Part shown: one piece after another, positions 1 through 6,833 of the stretch
Layout: the number at the start of each line of letters is the position of its first letter
Position numbering within the stretch: position 1 is the stretch's first letter
Origin: Candidatus Methylomirabilota bacterium
Lineage (GTDB): Bacteria; Methylomirabilota; Methylomirabilia; Methylomirabilales; Methylomirabilaceae
DNA length: 15,683 nucleotides
Direction: 5' to 3'
NCBI GenBank assembly: GCA_003105305.1
Contig: PQAQ01000151.1
Span: 1 to 15,683, forward strand
Program-made: the position numbers and the translations under genes
Notes under the pieces: generated by a model
What the model was told of the DNA's origin: nothing
The model's input: the letters and a program-made list of their open reading frames with translations, nothing else
Databases searched by the model: none

Positions 1-363
1 CTTGACCAGTTGACCGACCAACCCGAGCAGTTCATCATCGCCGAGTTGATCCGCGAACGGGTCTTCCGCTCGGTCTACCAGGAGGTGCCGTACGCGGTGG
101 CTGTGTTGGTGGACAAAGTCAAGGTGCGGGAAGGACGGGCGCTCACCGACGTCGAGGCAACCATTTATGTCGAAAAGGACTCACAGAAAGCGATCATTAT
201 CGGGCGCGGGGGGAGCATGCTGAAGCGAATCGGGGAGTCGGCCAGACCGGAGATCGAGAAGCTGCTCGGCACCCAGGTCTTTTTAAAGTTATGGGTCAAG
301 GTGCGCAGCGATTGGCAGAGAGATGACGAGGCGTTGAAGCGACTCGGCTATCTGCAACCATAG
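1..363 (+). CDS. era: GTPase Era, C-terminal KH-domain part (5' end outside window)
   Basis: Era is a GTPase that binds the 3' end of 16S rRNA and helps 30S subunit maturation. The reading frame is open from the first base, so the G domain lies off the left edge and only about 120 C-terminal residues are seen. They form the type-II KH domain of Era: a lead-in helix with IAELIRERVF, the strand region VDKVKVREGRALTDVEATIYVE, then the RNA-binding GxxG loop in IIGRGGSMLKRIG, and the characteristic Era ending LWVKVRSDWQRDD...LGY. The stop codon (TAG) is followed after only 6 bases by recO, the usual era-recO pairing, so the two are probably co-transcribed. The TTG at base 10 is not a start, because the KH domain is preceded by more protein in complete Era. 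Identification is by motif memory, with high confidence. Confidence 0.95.
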   Translation, partial: LDQLTDQPEQFIIAELIRERVFRSVYQEVPYAVAVLVDKVKVREGRALTDVEATIYVEKDSQKAIIIGRGGSMLKRIGESARPEIEKLLGTQVFLKLWVKVRSDWQRDDEALKRLGYLQP

Positions 364-369
364 CGAGAC

Positions 370-1119
370 ATGCCGTTACAGACCACCGAAGCAATTGTGA
401 TCGGCGGACACAATCTCGGCGAGGCGGACCGGATTATTCCGTTCCTCACGCGACGGCTGGGAAAGATCCGTGCGGTAGCAAAAGGCGCACGACGGGTTCG
501 AAGCCGGTACGGCGGGACGCTGGAACTGTTCACACTCGGCCAACTCGTCTTCTTCGAATCGCCCAACCGCACCCTCCATAAGATCAATGAGTTCTCAGTC
601 GTCGAGCCGTTCGCCGGGCTCAAGGCCGATCTTGGGCGGCTGAGCCATGGCGCCTACCTCGTGGAGTTGGCGGGTGCGTCTATCGAAGAGGGCGAGTCGA
701 ACGAGGAGATCTTTCTCTTGCTGCGGGATGCCCTGACGCTGCTCGTCGCGCATGATGAGCCGCGCCTGCTCAGGTCGTTCGAGATCCGTCTCCTCAGGAT
801 TGTTGGGTATCTTTTGGAGCTGTATCGTTGTCTGGTATGCCGGTCCGTGCCTGGGCCCGGCACTCAGCCGGCCATCAGTCCGACCCGCGGCGGGCTGGTC
901 TGCTCGCACTGTCTGTCGCGCGCGCCGGACGGTCTTCCCGTCACTGTAGAATCATTAGGATTCCTTCGCTCAGCGCTGCACGGTGGACTGGATCAGACTC
1001 TGGTCGCACCTCTTGCCCACCCTCATACCGACAACCTGCAAGAGGTTCTAAGGGTATGCGTGACGCACTTTTTCGGCAAACGACTTCGGTCTGTCGCCTT
1101 CCTTTCACTCGTTGAGTAG
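370..1119 (+). CDS. recO: DNA repair protein RecO
   Basis: RecO acts with RecF and RecR in loading RecA onto SSB-coated gapped DNA during recombinational repair. At 249 residues it has the normal family length. The N-terminal part (about residues 1-80) is the OB fold, with the typical opening TTEAIVIGGHNLGEADRII and the basic stretch GKIRAVAKGARRVRSRYGG. The central helical region follows. The zinc finger is complete: C154-x2-C157 and C178-x2-C181. The ATG at 370 lies 6 bases after the era stop codon, and no strong Shine-Dalgarno is seen, so translation is probably coupled to era. The next gene starts 22 bases downstream, suggesting one transcript. Nothing looks truncated or foreign. Confidence 0.95.
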   Translation: MPLQTTEAIVIGGHNLGEADRIIPFLTRRLGKIRAVAKGARRVRSRYGGTLELFTLGQLVFFESPNRTLHKINEFSVVEPFAGLKADLGRLSHGAYLVELAGASIEEGESNEEIFLLLRDALTLLVAHDEPRLLRSFEIRLLRIVGYLLELYRCLVCRSVPGPGTQPAISPTRGGLVCSHCLSRAPDGLPVTVESLGFLRSALHGGLDQTLVAPLAHPHTDNLQEVLRVCVTHFFGKRLRSVAFLSLVE

Positions 1120-1141
1120 AGGATCATCGGAGAAGGCGTAG

Positions 1142-2137
1142 ATGCGGGCATTATACCTGAATCATGCGCGCCCCATCGAACAACAGCCGCTCGTGCCGGT
1201 CGAACTGCCGACGCCGATCCCGAGCCAGGGCGAGCTCCTCCTACGGATCGAGGCCTGCGGTCTCTGCCGAACAGACCTGCATATCATTGAAGGCGACCTG
1301 CCGCTGCCGACGCTTCCGATTGTGCCCGGTCACCAGATTGTCGGCGTGGTTGATCGGGTTGGTCGGGGGGTGACGCGGTTTCAGGCGGGCGATCGGCTCG
1401 GCGTCCCCTGGCTCTATTCCACCTGTGGCCAATGCGCCTTCTGCCGACGCGATCAGGAAAATCTCTGCGACGCCGCCCGCTTCACCGGCTATCACGTCAA
1501 TGGCGGCTATGCGGAGTTCGTGATGGTGCAGGAGGCATTCGCGTATCCGTTGCCGTCCGACATCTCACCCATCCATGCGGCGCCCTTGCTGTGCGCGGGG
1601 GTTATCGGCTTCCGCGCCCTTCGACTAAGCGGGATTCAGCCTGGCGGGCGATTGGGGTTATACGGGTTCGGCGGCTCGGCGCATATCGCTATTCAGGTGG
1701 CGGTTCACTGGGGTTGCGAGGTATACGTCTTTACGCGGAGCGAGACCCATCGCGCCCTGGCTGTGCGACTCGGCGCCCGCTGGGCAGGCCAGGCCGAGGA
1801 CAACCCGCCGGAGCGGCTCGACAGCGCGGTCATCTTTGCGCCTGTCGGACGGCTGGTGTTGGAGGCGCTTCGGATTCTCAGAAAGGGCGGGACGATTGCC
1901 GTCGCCGGCATTACCATGAGTCCGATCCCGGAGCTTGACTATGCCCTGCTCTATCAGGAGCGGACCGTTCGAAGCGTCGCCAACAGCACCCGGCAGGATG
2001 TCCGCGATCTCTTGCGCCTCGCAGCAGAGATTCCGATTCGAACCGAAATCCGCGCCTTTCCTCTCGAAGAGGCGCATCGCGCCCTCCAGATGCTGAAACT
2101 GAGTCGGTTCAGCGGCGCCGGGGTTCTGATAGTCTGA
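1142..2137 (+). CDS. Zinc-dependent alcohol dehydrogenase (MDR superfamily)
   Basis: A 331-residue medium-chain, zinc-dependent alcohol dehydrogenase, expected to oxidise an alcohol or reduce an aldehyde with NAD(P)(H) in the cytoplasm; the substrate cannot be read from sequence. The catalytic zinc ligands are present: C42 (GLCRTD), H64 (PGHQIVG) and C151 (APLLCAG). The structural zinc lobe is complete with C95, C98, C101 and C109. The nucleotide-binding glycine motif is GFGGSAH at about residues 175-181, which is shorter and less canonical than GxGxxG, as in the subgroup of small bacterial ADHs often called the AdhA-like zinc-binding family. A purine-rich GGAGAAGG lies a few bases before the ATG. 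The gene follows recO by 22 bases, so it may be read from the era-recO transcript, although its job is unrelated. Family call confident; gene symbol withheld because substrate is unknown. Confidence 0.9.
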   Translation: MRALYLNHARPIEQQPLVPVELPTPIPSQGELLLRIEACGLCRTDLHIIEGDLPLPTLPIVPGHQIVGVVDRVGRGVTRFQAGDRLGVPWLYSTCGQCAFCRRDQENLCDAARFTGYHVNGGYAEFVMVQEAFAYPLPSDISPIHAAPLLCAGVIGFRALRLSGIQPGGRLGLYGFGGSAHIAIQVAVHWGCEVYVFTRSETHRALAVRLGARWAGQAEDNPPERLDSAVIFAPVGRLVLEALRILRKGGTIAVAGITMSPIPELDYALLYQERTVRSVANSTRQDVRDLLRLAAEIPIRTEIRAFPLEEAHRALQMLKLSRFSGAGVLIV

Positions 2138-2165
2138 TCACACTTCTGTCGTCCCCATTTTTCCG

Positions 2166-2195
2166 TTGACAGACTTGAACAGTCCGAGGTAGAGT
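2166..2195 (+). promoter_or_regulatory. Putative sigma70-type promoter for the radical SAM gene
   Basis: A perfect -35 hexamer TTGACA (2166-2171) is followed after 18 bases by TAGAGT (2190-2195), which matches 4 of 6 positions of the -10 consensus. Initiation would fall near 2202, leaving a leader of roughly 110 bases before the ATG at 2314. It sits in the 176-base gap between the dehydrogenase and the radical SAM gene and faces the latter. The rest of the gap shows no obvious terminator, riboswitch or small gene. Confidence 0.45.
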
Positions 2196-2313
2196 AACGC
2201 ACCGCGTTGATCTCGACCTATGTAGCAGATAGTCGGATACACGATGGGAAAGAACGCGAGGCGTCGCGAAAACGCGGTATAGTTCACGCATATTGCTAGC
2301 CATCAAGGAACCT

Positions 2314-4602
2314 ATGCACCAGTATTCGGAATCGCCGCAATCTCTTTCTCCTTCCCAAGCCAGCAAATATCGGACCCTTCGGGTCGTCTTCATTAAACCC
2401 TCGCAATATGATGATGACGGATACGTCATTCGCTTCTGGAAGGGCGTTCTGCCCAGCAATACCCTCAGCGTACTCCGGGGCCTGACCGAAGACGTCGACA
2501 GGCGCGGTGTCCTGGGAGACATTGCCATTCAACTGGACACCTTCGATGAGGTCGCGCAAAAGGTTCCCGTGAAGCAGATTATCAAGTGGGGCCGCCACCC
2601 TGACACGAAACTGGTGGTGTGTCTGGTTGCGGTTCAAACCCCCCAGTTCCCGCGGGCGCTCGAGCTGGGCAAGCAGTTCCGTGCGCACGGGATCGACGTT
2701 ATCATCGGGGGCTTCCATACCAGCGGAACGATCAATATTCTCGGCGACCAGGAACCGGACATTCAGGAACTCTATCGGGAATCGATTGTGGTGGTAGCGG
2801 GCGAGGTCGAAGGGCATTGGGGCGACATCCTCACAGACGCCCTGAACGGGCAGTTGAAACCCCTCTACTCTTTTGCAGACGATCTCAAAAATCTAGTCGA
2901 TATCGAAAACGCTCCTCTCCCCGTCACCAGCCCCAAAACGATGAAGCATTTCGCCAGACCCAACTTCGGGACGGTAGAAACCTCCCGCGGCTGTCCGTTT
3001 TCATGCTCCTTTTGTACGATCATCAATGTGCAGGGTCGAATGATGCGGGAGCGCTCTCCGGAAGCGATCGCCACGCTCATTCGAAGAAATTACCTGGAGC
3101 GCGGCATCAACTTCTACTTTCTCACCGATGACAACTTTGCTCGCAAGAAGCTCTGGCGAGAAACCTTTGAAGAGATCATTCGACTGCGCGATGAGGGAAT
3201 CAATATCACGTTTATGATGCAGGTAGATCTGGCAAAAAAACCGAAAGACTTTGTGCGTCTGGCGGCAGAGGCCGGATGCAGCCAGGTATTCGTCGGCATG
3301 GAGAGCGTCAATCCCGAGAACCTCAAGTCCCAGGGGAAGGGGCAAAATAAGGTCGAAGAGTACGTGAACACAATCCGTGAATGGCATGATGCCGGCGTCG
3401 TCGTCCATGCCGCCTATATCATCGGCCTGCCGTTCGATACAAAGGAGCAGGTGGATCTGGACATTCGCTACCTCATGGATGTGATTCAGCCGGATCAGGC
3501 CTCGTTTTTTATGCTGACCCCGTTACCGGGCTCCGAGGATCATCGGGAGATGAAGTTGCGCGGAGAGTGGATGGACCCCGATCTGAATAAGCGGGATTCG
3601 TTTCACGCCACGACAATGCACCCTCACATGACCGCCGAGGAGTGGACCGCCGCGTACCAAGAGGCCTGGCAAGCGTTTTACAGCAAAGAGAATATGGCGA
3701 ATGTCCTGGCGCGATGGCGCAACAACCCGTGGATCTACTGGAATCTCATCAACGTGTACCTGTGGTACAAGAACGCCGCCTTGATCGAGAAGCAACATCC
3801 GATGGTTGCGGGATTTTTTAGACTGAAGGACCGTCTGGCGCGGCGCCCCGGGTGTACAATCGACCCGGTACCGGTCCATCTCTGGAAACGCGCGAAGGAG
3901 ATCTGCCGGCTATTTGTAGCGTGGGCCCGTTTCCTTAAAGAGATGGAAGAGATATGGCTGCAGACCCGACCCCGCAGTGAAAGAGAAATACGGCTGATCG
4001 ACGAGGTCCAGCGAATTCAGGGGGAGATCTGGAGAACCTTGAAGATCGCGGAATGGCAAAAGGCTTATAGCGATGCCCGGACGGCGTTGCCGACAAAGGT
4101 TCGGGCTCTGCTCGATCCATTTGAGGAGCTACCCTCGAAGATGCTGCTCAGCCGCGATGATTTGAATATATTCCTGAAGAGATGGGAGGACCTCCAGGGT
4201 AAAATTCAGACGCTCCATCGTTCGTGGGTATGGGGAGAAGGGCCTGCCAGGAAATGGTTTGAACACCTGTATACGCTCCATCGGGATGCCTGGCAGAGCA
4301 TAAAGGTTCGTGAATGGCAAGACGTCTATTCCGGCATACAGGAGGAAGGGCGACTGCCGTCGCGATTAGACCGACTCTATGCCAGGTATGATACCTTGAG
4401 CAACCGGGTTGTCTGCTCGCGTCGAGACCTTAATGTGTTCTGGACCAAAACGCGGCAACAGCTCAGTGAGATGCGATTCTGGCGCATCCGGCCTTCTAAG
4501 CTGGTGATGGCCTGTTTCAAGGAAGTGCTTCTGACAACGGCGTTTGCGCGAAGTCTCCTAGCGTCGATTCGCCGAAAACGGGCAGGGGCGCCGCAGCCAT
4601 AA
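2314..4602 (+). CDS. B12-binding-type radical SAM protein with a duplicated C-terminal tail
   Basis: A 762-residue radical SAM enzyme of unknown reaction. Residues about 15-190 form a Rossmann-like N-terminal part of the kind seen in B12-binding radical SAM proteins (VVFIKPS, later VIIGGFHTSG); no classical DxHxxG cobalamin motif is visible. The [4Fe-4S] cluster motif is C227-x3-C231-x2-C234 inside ETSRGCPFSCSFC, followed by the TIM-barrel landmarks FLTDDNF, VFVGMES, AYIIGLPFDT and LTPLPGSEDH. The barrel ends near residue 450. Beyond it lies an extra helical, Trp- and Arg-rich tail of about 300 residues, the last part of which is a diverged tandem repeat (residues 570-629 and 657-718). I chose ATG 2314 because AAGGA precedes it by 4 bases; the in-frame TTG at 2293 has no ribosome-binding site. 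It stands alone on this strand behind its own promoter, and converges with the Tim44-like gene. It does not resemble the hopanoid methylases HpnP or HpnR as I remember them. Reaction and substrate unknown. Confidence 0.85.
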   Translation: MHQYSESPQSLSPSQASKYRTLRVVFIKPSQYDDDGYVIRFWKGVLPSNTLSVLRGLTEDVDRRGVLGDIAIQLDTFDEVAQKVPVKQIIKWGRHPDTKLVVCLVAVQTPQFPRALELGKQFRAHGIDVIIGGFHTSGTINILGDQEPDIQELYRESIVVVAGEVEGHWGDILTDALNGQLKPLYSFADDLKNLVDIENAPLPVTSPKTMKHFARPNFGTVETSRGCPFSCSFCTIINVQGRMMRERSPEAIATLIRRNYLERGINFYFLTDDNFARKKLWRETFEEIIRLRDEGINITFMMQVDLAKKPKDFVRLAAEAGCSQVFVGMESVNPENLKSQGKGQNKVEEYVNTIREWHDAGVVVHAAYIIGLPFDTKEQVDLDIRYLMDVIQPDQASFFMLTPLPGSEDHREMKLRGEWMDPDLNKRDSFHATTMHPHMTAEEWTAAYQEAWQAFYSKENMANVLARWRNNPWIYWNLINVYLWYKNAALIEKQHPMVAGFFRLKDRLARRPGCTIDPVPVHLWKRAKEICRLFVAWARFLKEMEEIWLQTRPRSEREIRLIDEVQRIQGEIWRTLKIAEWQKAYSDARTALPTKVRALLDPFEELPSKMLLSRDDLNIFLKRWEDLQGKIQTLHRSWVWGEGPARKWFEHLYTLHRDAWQSIKVREWQDVYSGIQEEGRLPSRLDRLYARYDTLSNRVVCSRRDLNVFWTKTRQQLSEMRFWRIRPSKLVMACFKEVLLTTAFARSLLASIRRKRAGAPQP
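4021..4467 (+). repeat. Diverged internal protein duplication in the radical SAM tail
   Basis: Two units of 60 and 62 codons (4021-4200 and 4282-4467) align almost without gaps. Shared landmarks are W at position 4, IAEWQKAYS against VREWQDVYS, then a LPxxxxxL segment, and LLSRDDLNIF against VCSRRDLNVF. The DNA has diverged, so the duplication is old and visible mainly at protein level. The two units are separated by 27 codons rich in Trp and aromatic residues. Confidence 0.7.
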
Positions 4603-4644
4603 CCGATGCGAACGTTATCAGGCTGATCCCGACCCGCCGAAAGC

Positions 4645-5613
4645 CTAATCTCCCGCCTGATTGATGGCCGTAAGTACCCAAGGGTTCGATCCGACGGGGC
4701 GCGTGACGGTCCAGTACTCCTCAAACTTTACCGGATCTGTGCGGCTGCCGCTCACGATCTGAGTAGTCGTTTCGTCTACGGTGTAGTCAAGGAGATTTGC
4801 CAAAAACCGTACAGTCACGTAATCCCGCCCCTGCTCCTGCCAGGCCTCCGTCAGATCGACGGAGCGGACCGCAATATTTTCCAGACGGTTGATCCTTCGT
4901 TCGTTCTTGAGACGCGCCACTTCCGCGCCGAGTTGAGCGTACATCTGGGATGTGAGGATCGCGCGGATCGGTTCCAGGTCACGATTCGCCCAAGCCGCCT
5001 GGACCTTGAAAAAGAGATCGGTGCACGCCTCCCGGAACCGGCTCTCCTCAAAACCGGGATCCATCTGTCGAATATAGGCTAGCCCCTGATCCAGATCGCT
5101 GTCTTGGACCATCGTGGCCTGTGACGCCGCACCCCGGTACTGCTCCGGCTCACGTTCACCCCATGCGACGCGTTGATGCGGTCCATCAATCGGCGCCGGT
5201 TGTGATCGCTGCTTCACTACCCAGTAGATGGCCAGGCCGATCGCGCCCAGAATGACCAGATCCATCAAACCAAATCCCCCTCCCATGCCGCCATAACCCG
5301 CAAAGCCCAGGCTCCGAAACAGCATTCCGCCGAGAAGTCCGCCCAACATGCCTCCCGCCAGACCCCGCATGAACCCGCCTCCCGGCGATGGGGGCATCGG
5401 GGCGGCATAGGGGTTTCTCGGCTCGGTCGGCGGCTGAGCGGGAGGTCGTGGGCTATAGTAGTTGCGACTCGGACTGGAGAAGCTGCGAAAGCCGCGGCTC
5501 CCAAAACTCCCGCCGCCACCGGCTCGCGCCCACGTTTCGAGCTCTGTGGCGAACAGCGCGAAAACCACCGCAAGAATCATCAACCCCACATACTGTCCAT
5601 ACTTTCGTATCAT
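4645..5613 (-). CDS. Tim44-like domain membrane protein
   Basis: A 322-residue envelope protein. Residues 1-29 look like a signal peptide or N-terminal anchor (hydrophobic 9-23, small residues near W28-A29). Residues 32-115 are low-complexity, rich in Gly, Pro, Ser and Tyr, with GGMLGGLLGGM-type glycine runs. A membrane helix follows at about 116-133, ending in KQR. The C-terminal 145 residues (DLDQGLAYIRQMDPGFEESRF onward, with FFKVQAAWANRDL) match the bacterial Tim44-like domain, an NTF2-like fold whose mitochondrial relative docks the Hsp70 import motor. Bacterial function is largely unknown. The ATG at 5613 is preferred over the adjacent TTG at 5616 because AGGAGG lies 6 bases before the ATG. 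It is 88 bases downstream of the secreted repeat protein gene and may share its transcript. It converges with the radical SAM gene, leaving 42 bases between the two stops. Confidence 0.8.
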   Translation of the reverse strand: MIRKYGQYVGLMILAVVFALFATELETWARAGGGGSFGSRGFRSFSSPSRNYYSPRPPAQPPTEPRNPYAAPMPPSPGGGFMRGLAGGMLGGLLGGMLFRSLGFAGYGGMGGGFGLMDLVILGAIGLAIYWVVKQRSQPAPIDGPHQRVAWGEREPEQYRGAASQATMVQDSDLDQGLAYIRQMDPGFEESRFREACTDLFFKVQAAWANRDLEPIRAILTSQMYAQLGAEVARLKNERRINRLENIAVRSVDLTEAWQEQGRDYVTVRFLANLLDYTVDETTTQIVSGSRTDPVKFEEYWTVTRPVGSNPWVLTAINQAGD

Positions 5614-5619
5614 CAACCT

Positions 5620-5625
5620 CCTCCT
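5620..5625 (-). promoter_or_regulatory. Ribosome-binding site of the Tim44-like gene
   Basis: The minus strand reads AGGAGGAGG just before the start. The first AGGAGG sits 6 bases upstream of the ATG at 5613 but only 3 before the in-frame TTG at 5616, which decides for the ATG. Confidence 0.7.
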
Positions 5626-5701
5626 ATCGCTGATACGACGCCAGCGACTGCTACAGCTTACAACAGATTAATTGCAGAAATGTCCGCGCCGATCTATTCG
5701 G

Positions 5702-6661
5702 TCACGGACTGAACTCGAACGTCTGGATTCCCAGGGCCAGTCGGTTCGCATCCTGCAAGGGATCGGTTCCCGCCGCTACAAGGGTCGCATAGGCAAAGTA
5801 GGTACCGGCCGGCTCTGATCCGGAAAACGTATACACAAACGGCACCGTGAGAGGCGTGAGCGTCACACCTGTTGAGTAGGGCACCGGGACAGGGCCGACG
5901 GTGAAGGCGACCGTACCGCCCGGATCGGGGATGAACGAAAGGAACGTTAGCCCATCGGGGAGCAGGACCCCGAGATAGATGTCGACCGACGTCGGTGTAG
6001 TCCCAGGGAAGAGCGTGGCCTGATAGGTAAGCGTCTGACCCGTGCGAAGCGCGGAGCCATTAAGCGAAACTGTTGCACTCCACACAGGATCCGGTACGAT
6101 CCGCCCGATCTTGTTGCTGTCGTGCTCGGCGAACCAGAGGGCGCCGTCGGGGCCGGTAGTGATGCCTTCGGGGCTGCTGCCCGCCGTGGGGAGCGCGAAC
6201 TCGGTAACGACCCCGGCCGTCGTGATCCGCCCGATCTTGTCGCCGTTGCACTCGGTGAACCAGAGGGCGCCGTCGGGGCCGGCGGTGATGCCAAGCGGGC
6301 CTCTGTTTGACACAGGGAGCGCGAACTCGGTAACGACCCCGGCCGTCGTGATCCGCCCGATCTTGTTGGCACTGAACTCGGTGAACCAGAGGGCGCCGTC
6401 GGGGCCGGTAGTAACGCCGTACGGGTTGCTGTTCATCGCGGGGAGCGCGAACTCGGCCATGGTGGCGGCATCTGCCATACCGACCAGTCCCGCACAGCAG
6501 AGCGCCAATCCGGCCACCAGCGCCGCGCAAGCGCGCCGAAACGGCTCCAGACACTGCCCTGCGAGAGATCGATCACTCACTGATCGCGTCGCGGAAGACG
6601 TCCCCGCTCTCCGCCGTTGAGTCCCCAACCCTACTCGGCTGGTCTCGTTGACCGTAACCAT
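5702..6661 (-). CDS. Secreted protein with three Vgb-type (virginiamycin B lyase-like) repeats and a C-terminal beta domain
   Basis: A 319-residue exported protein of unknown function. A long, Arg-rich N-terminal stretch precedes a hydrophobic signal at about residues 44-63 with a likely cleavage after ADAA. Three near-identical 42-residue units follow (69-110, 111-152, 153-194), each reading xEFALP...GITxGPDGALWFTE...NKIGRI, the signature of Vgb/SMP-30-type propeller blades. Real virginiamycin B lyases have about seven blades, so this is too short for a closed propeller and a lyase call is not justified. Residues about 195-319 form a Thr/Pro/Gly-rich, strand-rich domain of unknown type (GQTLTYQATLFPG, VPFVYTFSG). 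ATG 6661 is chosen because AAGGAGG lies 5 bases upstream; an ATG 17 codons earlier lacks such a site. It is separated from the upstream genes by a terminator, so it starts a new unit. Confidence 0.75.
   Translation of the reverse strand: MVTVNETSRVGLGTQRRRAGTSSATRSVSDRSLAGQCLEPFRRACAALVAGLALCCAGLVGMADAATMAEFALPAMNSNPYGVTTGPDGALWFTEFSANKIGRITTAGVVTEFALPVSNRGPLGITAGPDGALWFTECNGDKIGRITTAGVVTEFALPTAGSSPEGITTGPDGALWFAEHDSNKIGRIVPDPVWSATVSLNGSALRTGQTLTYQATLFPGTTPTSVDIYLGVLLPDGLTFLSFIPDPGGTVAFTVGPVPVPYSTGVTLTPLTVPFVYTFSGSEPAGTYFAYATLVAAGTDPLQDANRLALGIQTFEFSP
6098..6456 (-). repeat. 126-bp direct tandem repeat, about 2.9 copies, inside the Vgb-like gene
   Basis: The block beginning GATCCGCCCGATCTTGT on the plus strand occurs at 6098, 6224 and 6350, exactly 126 bases apart (42 codons). 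Identity is very high across the conserved blade core (CAGAGGGCGCCGTCGGGGCC) and lower in the short variable segment. Such close DNA identity points to recent duplication or ongoing homogenisation. Confidence 0.9.
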
Positions 6662-6666
6662 GCGCT

Positions 6667-6673
6667 CCTCCTT
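6667..6673 (-). promoter_or_regulatory. Ribosome-binding site of the Vgb-like gene
   Basis: The minus strand reads AAGGAGG with 5 bases to the ATG at 6661. This strong site fixes the start and makes the upstream in-frame ATG (6712) unlikely. Confidence 0.8.
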
Positions 6674-6722
6674 CTCCACCGCACGTTCATTCCGTGTTTT
6701 TCCCAAATTCATCCAGACAGCG

Positions 6723-6752
6723 CAAAAAGGCAGCAGGATTACTCTGCTGCCT
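6723..6752 (-). terminator. Rho-independent terminator after the sigma/anti-sigma/periplasmic sensor genes
   Basis: On the minus strand AGGCAGCAG, a 7-base loop and CTGCTGCCT form a perfect 9-bp stem, followed directly by a T run (CCTTTTTGCG). It lies about 80 bases past the stop of the Spy/ZraP-like gene (6834) and before the Vgb-like gene, so it separates two transcription units. Confidence 0.85.
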
Positions 6753-6833
6753 GAAGGACTCAGTCACACTGTTTGGCGCGCGCACAACGGGCGGGCCGGC
6801 ACGCCGCGCCGCAGTAACCGTCGAGTCGAGTCT

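Noticed and set aside
2314..4602. Hopanoid methylase (HpnP/HpnR) identity for the radical SAM protein
   Set aside because: Length, N-terminal motifs and the repeated C-terminal tail do not match what I recall of those families, and no hopanoid genes are nearby.
6098..6456. Tandem repeats considered as a CRISPR array
   Set aside because: The 126-base units are entirely coding, in phase with 42-residue blades, and have no short repeat/unique spacer pattern.
5702..6661. Naming the gene as virginiamycin B lyase (antibiotic resistance)
   Set aside because: Only three of about seven blades are present, with an unrelated C-terminal domain and a signal peptide; a lyase active site cannot be assembled from what is seen.
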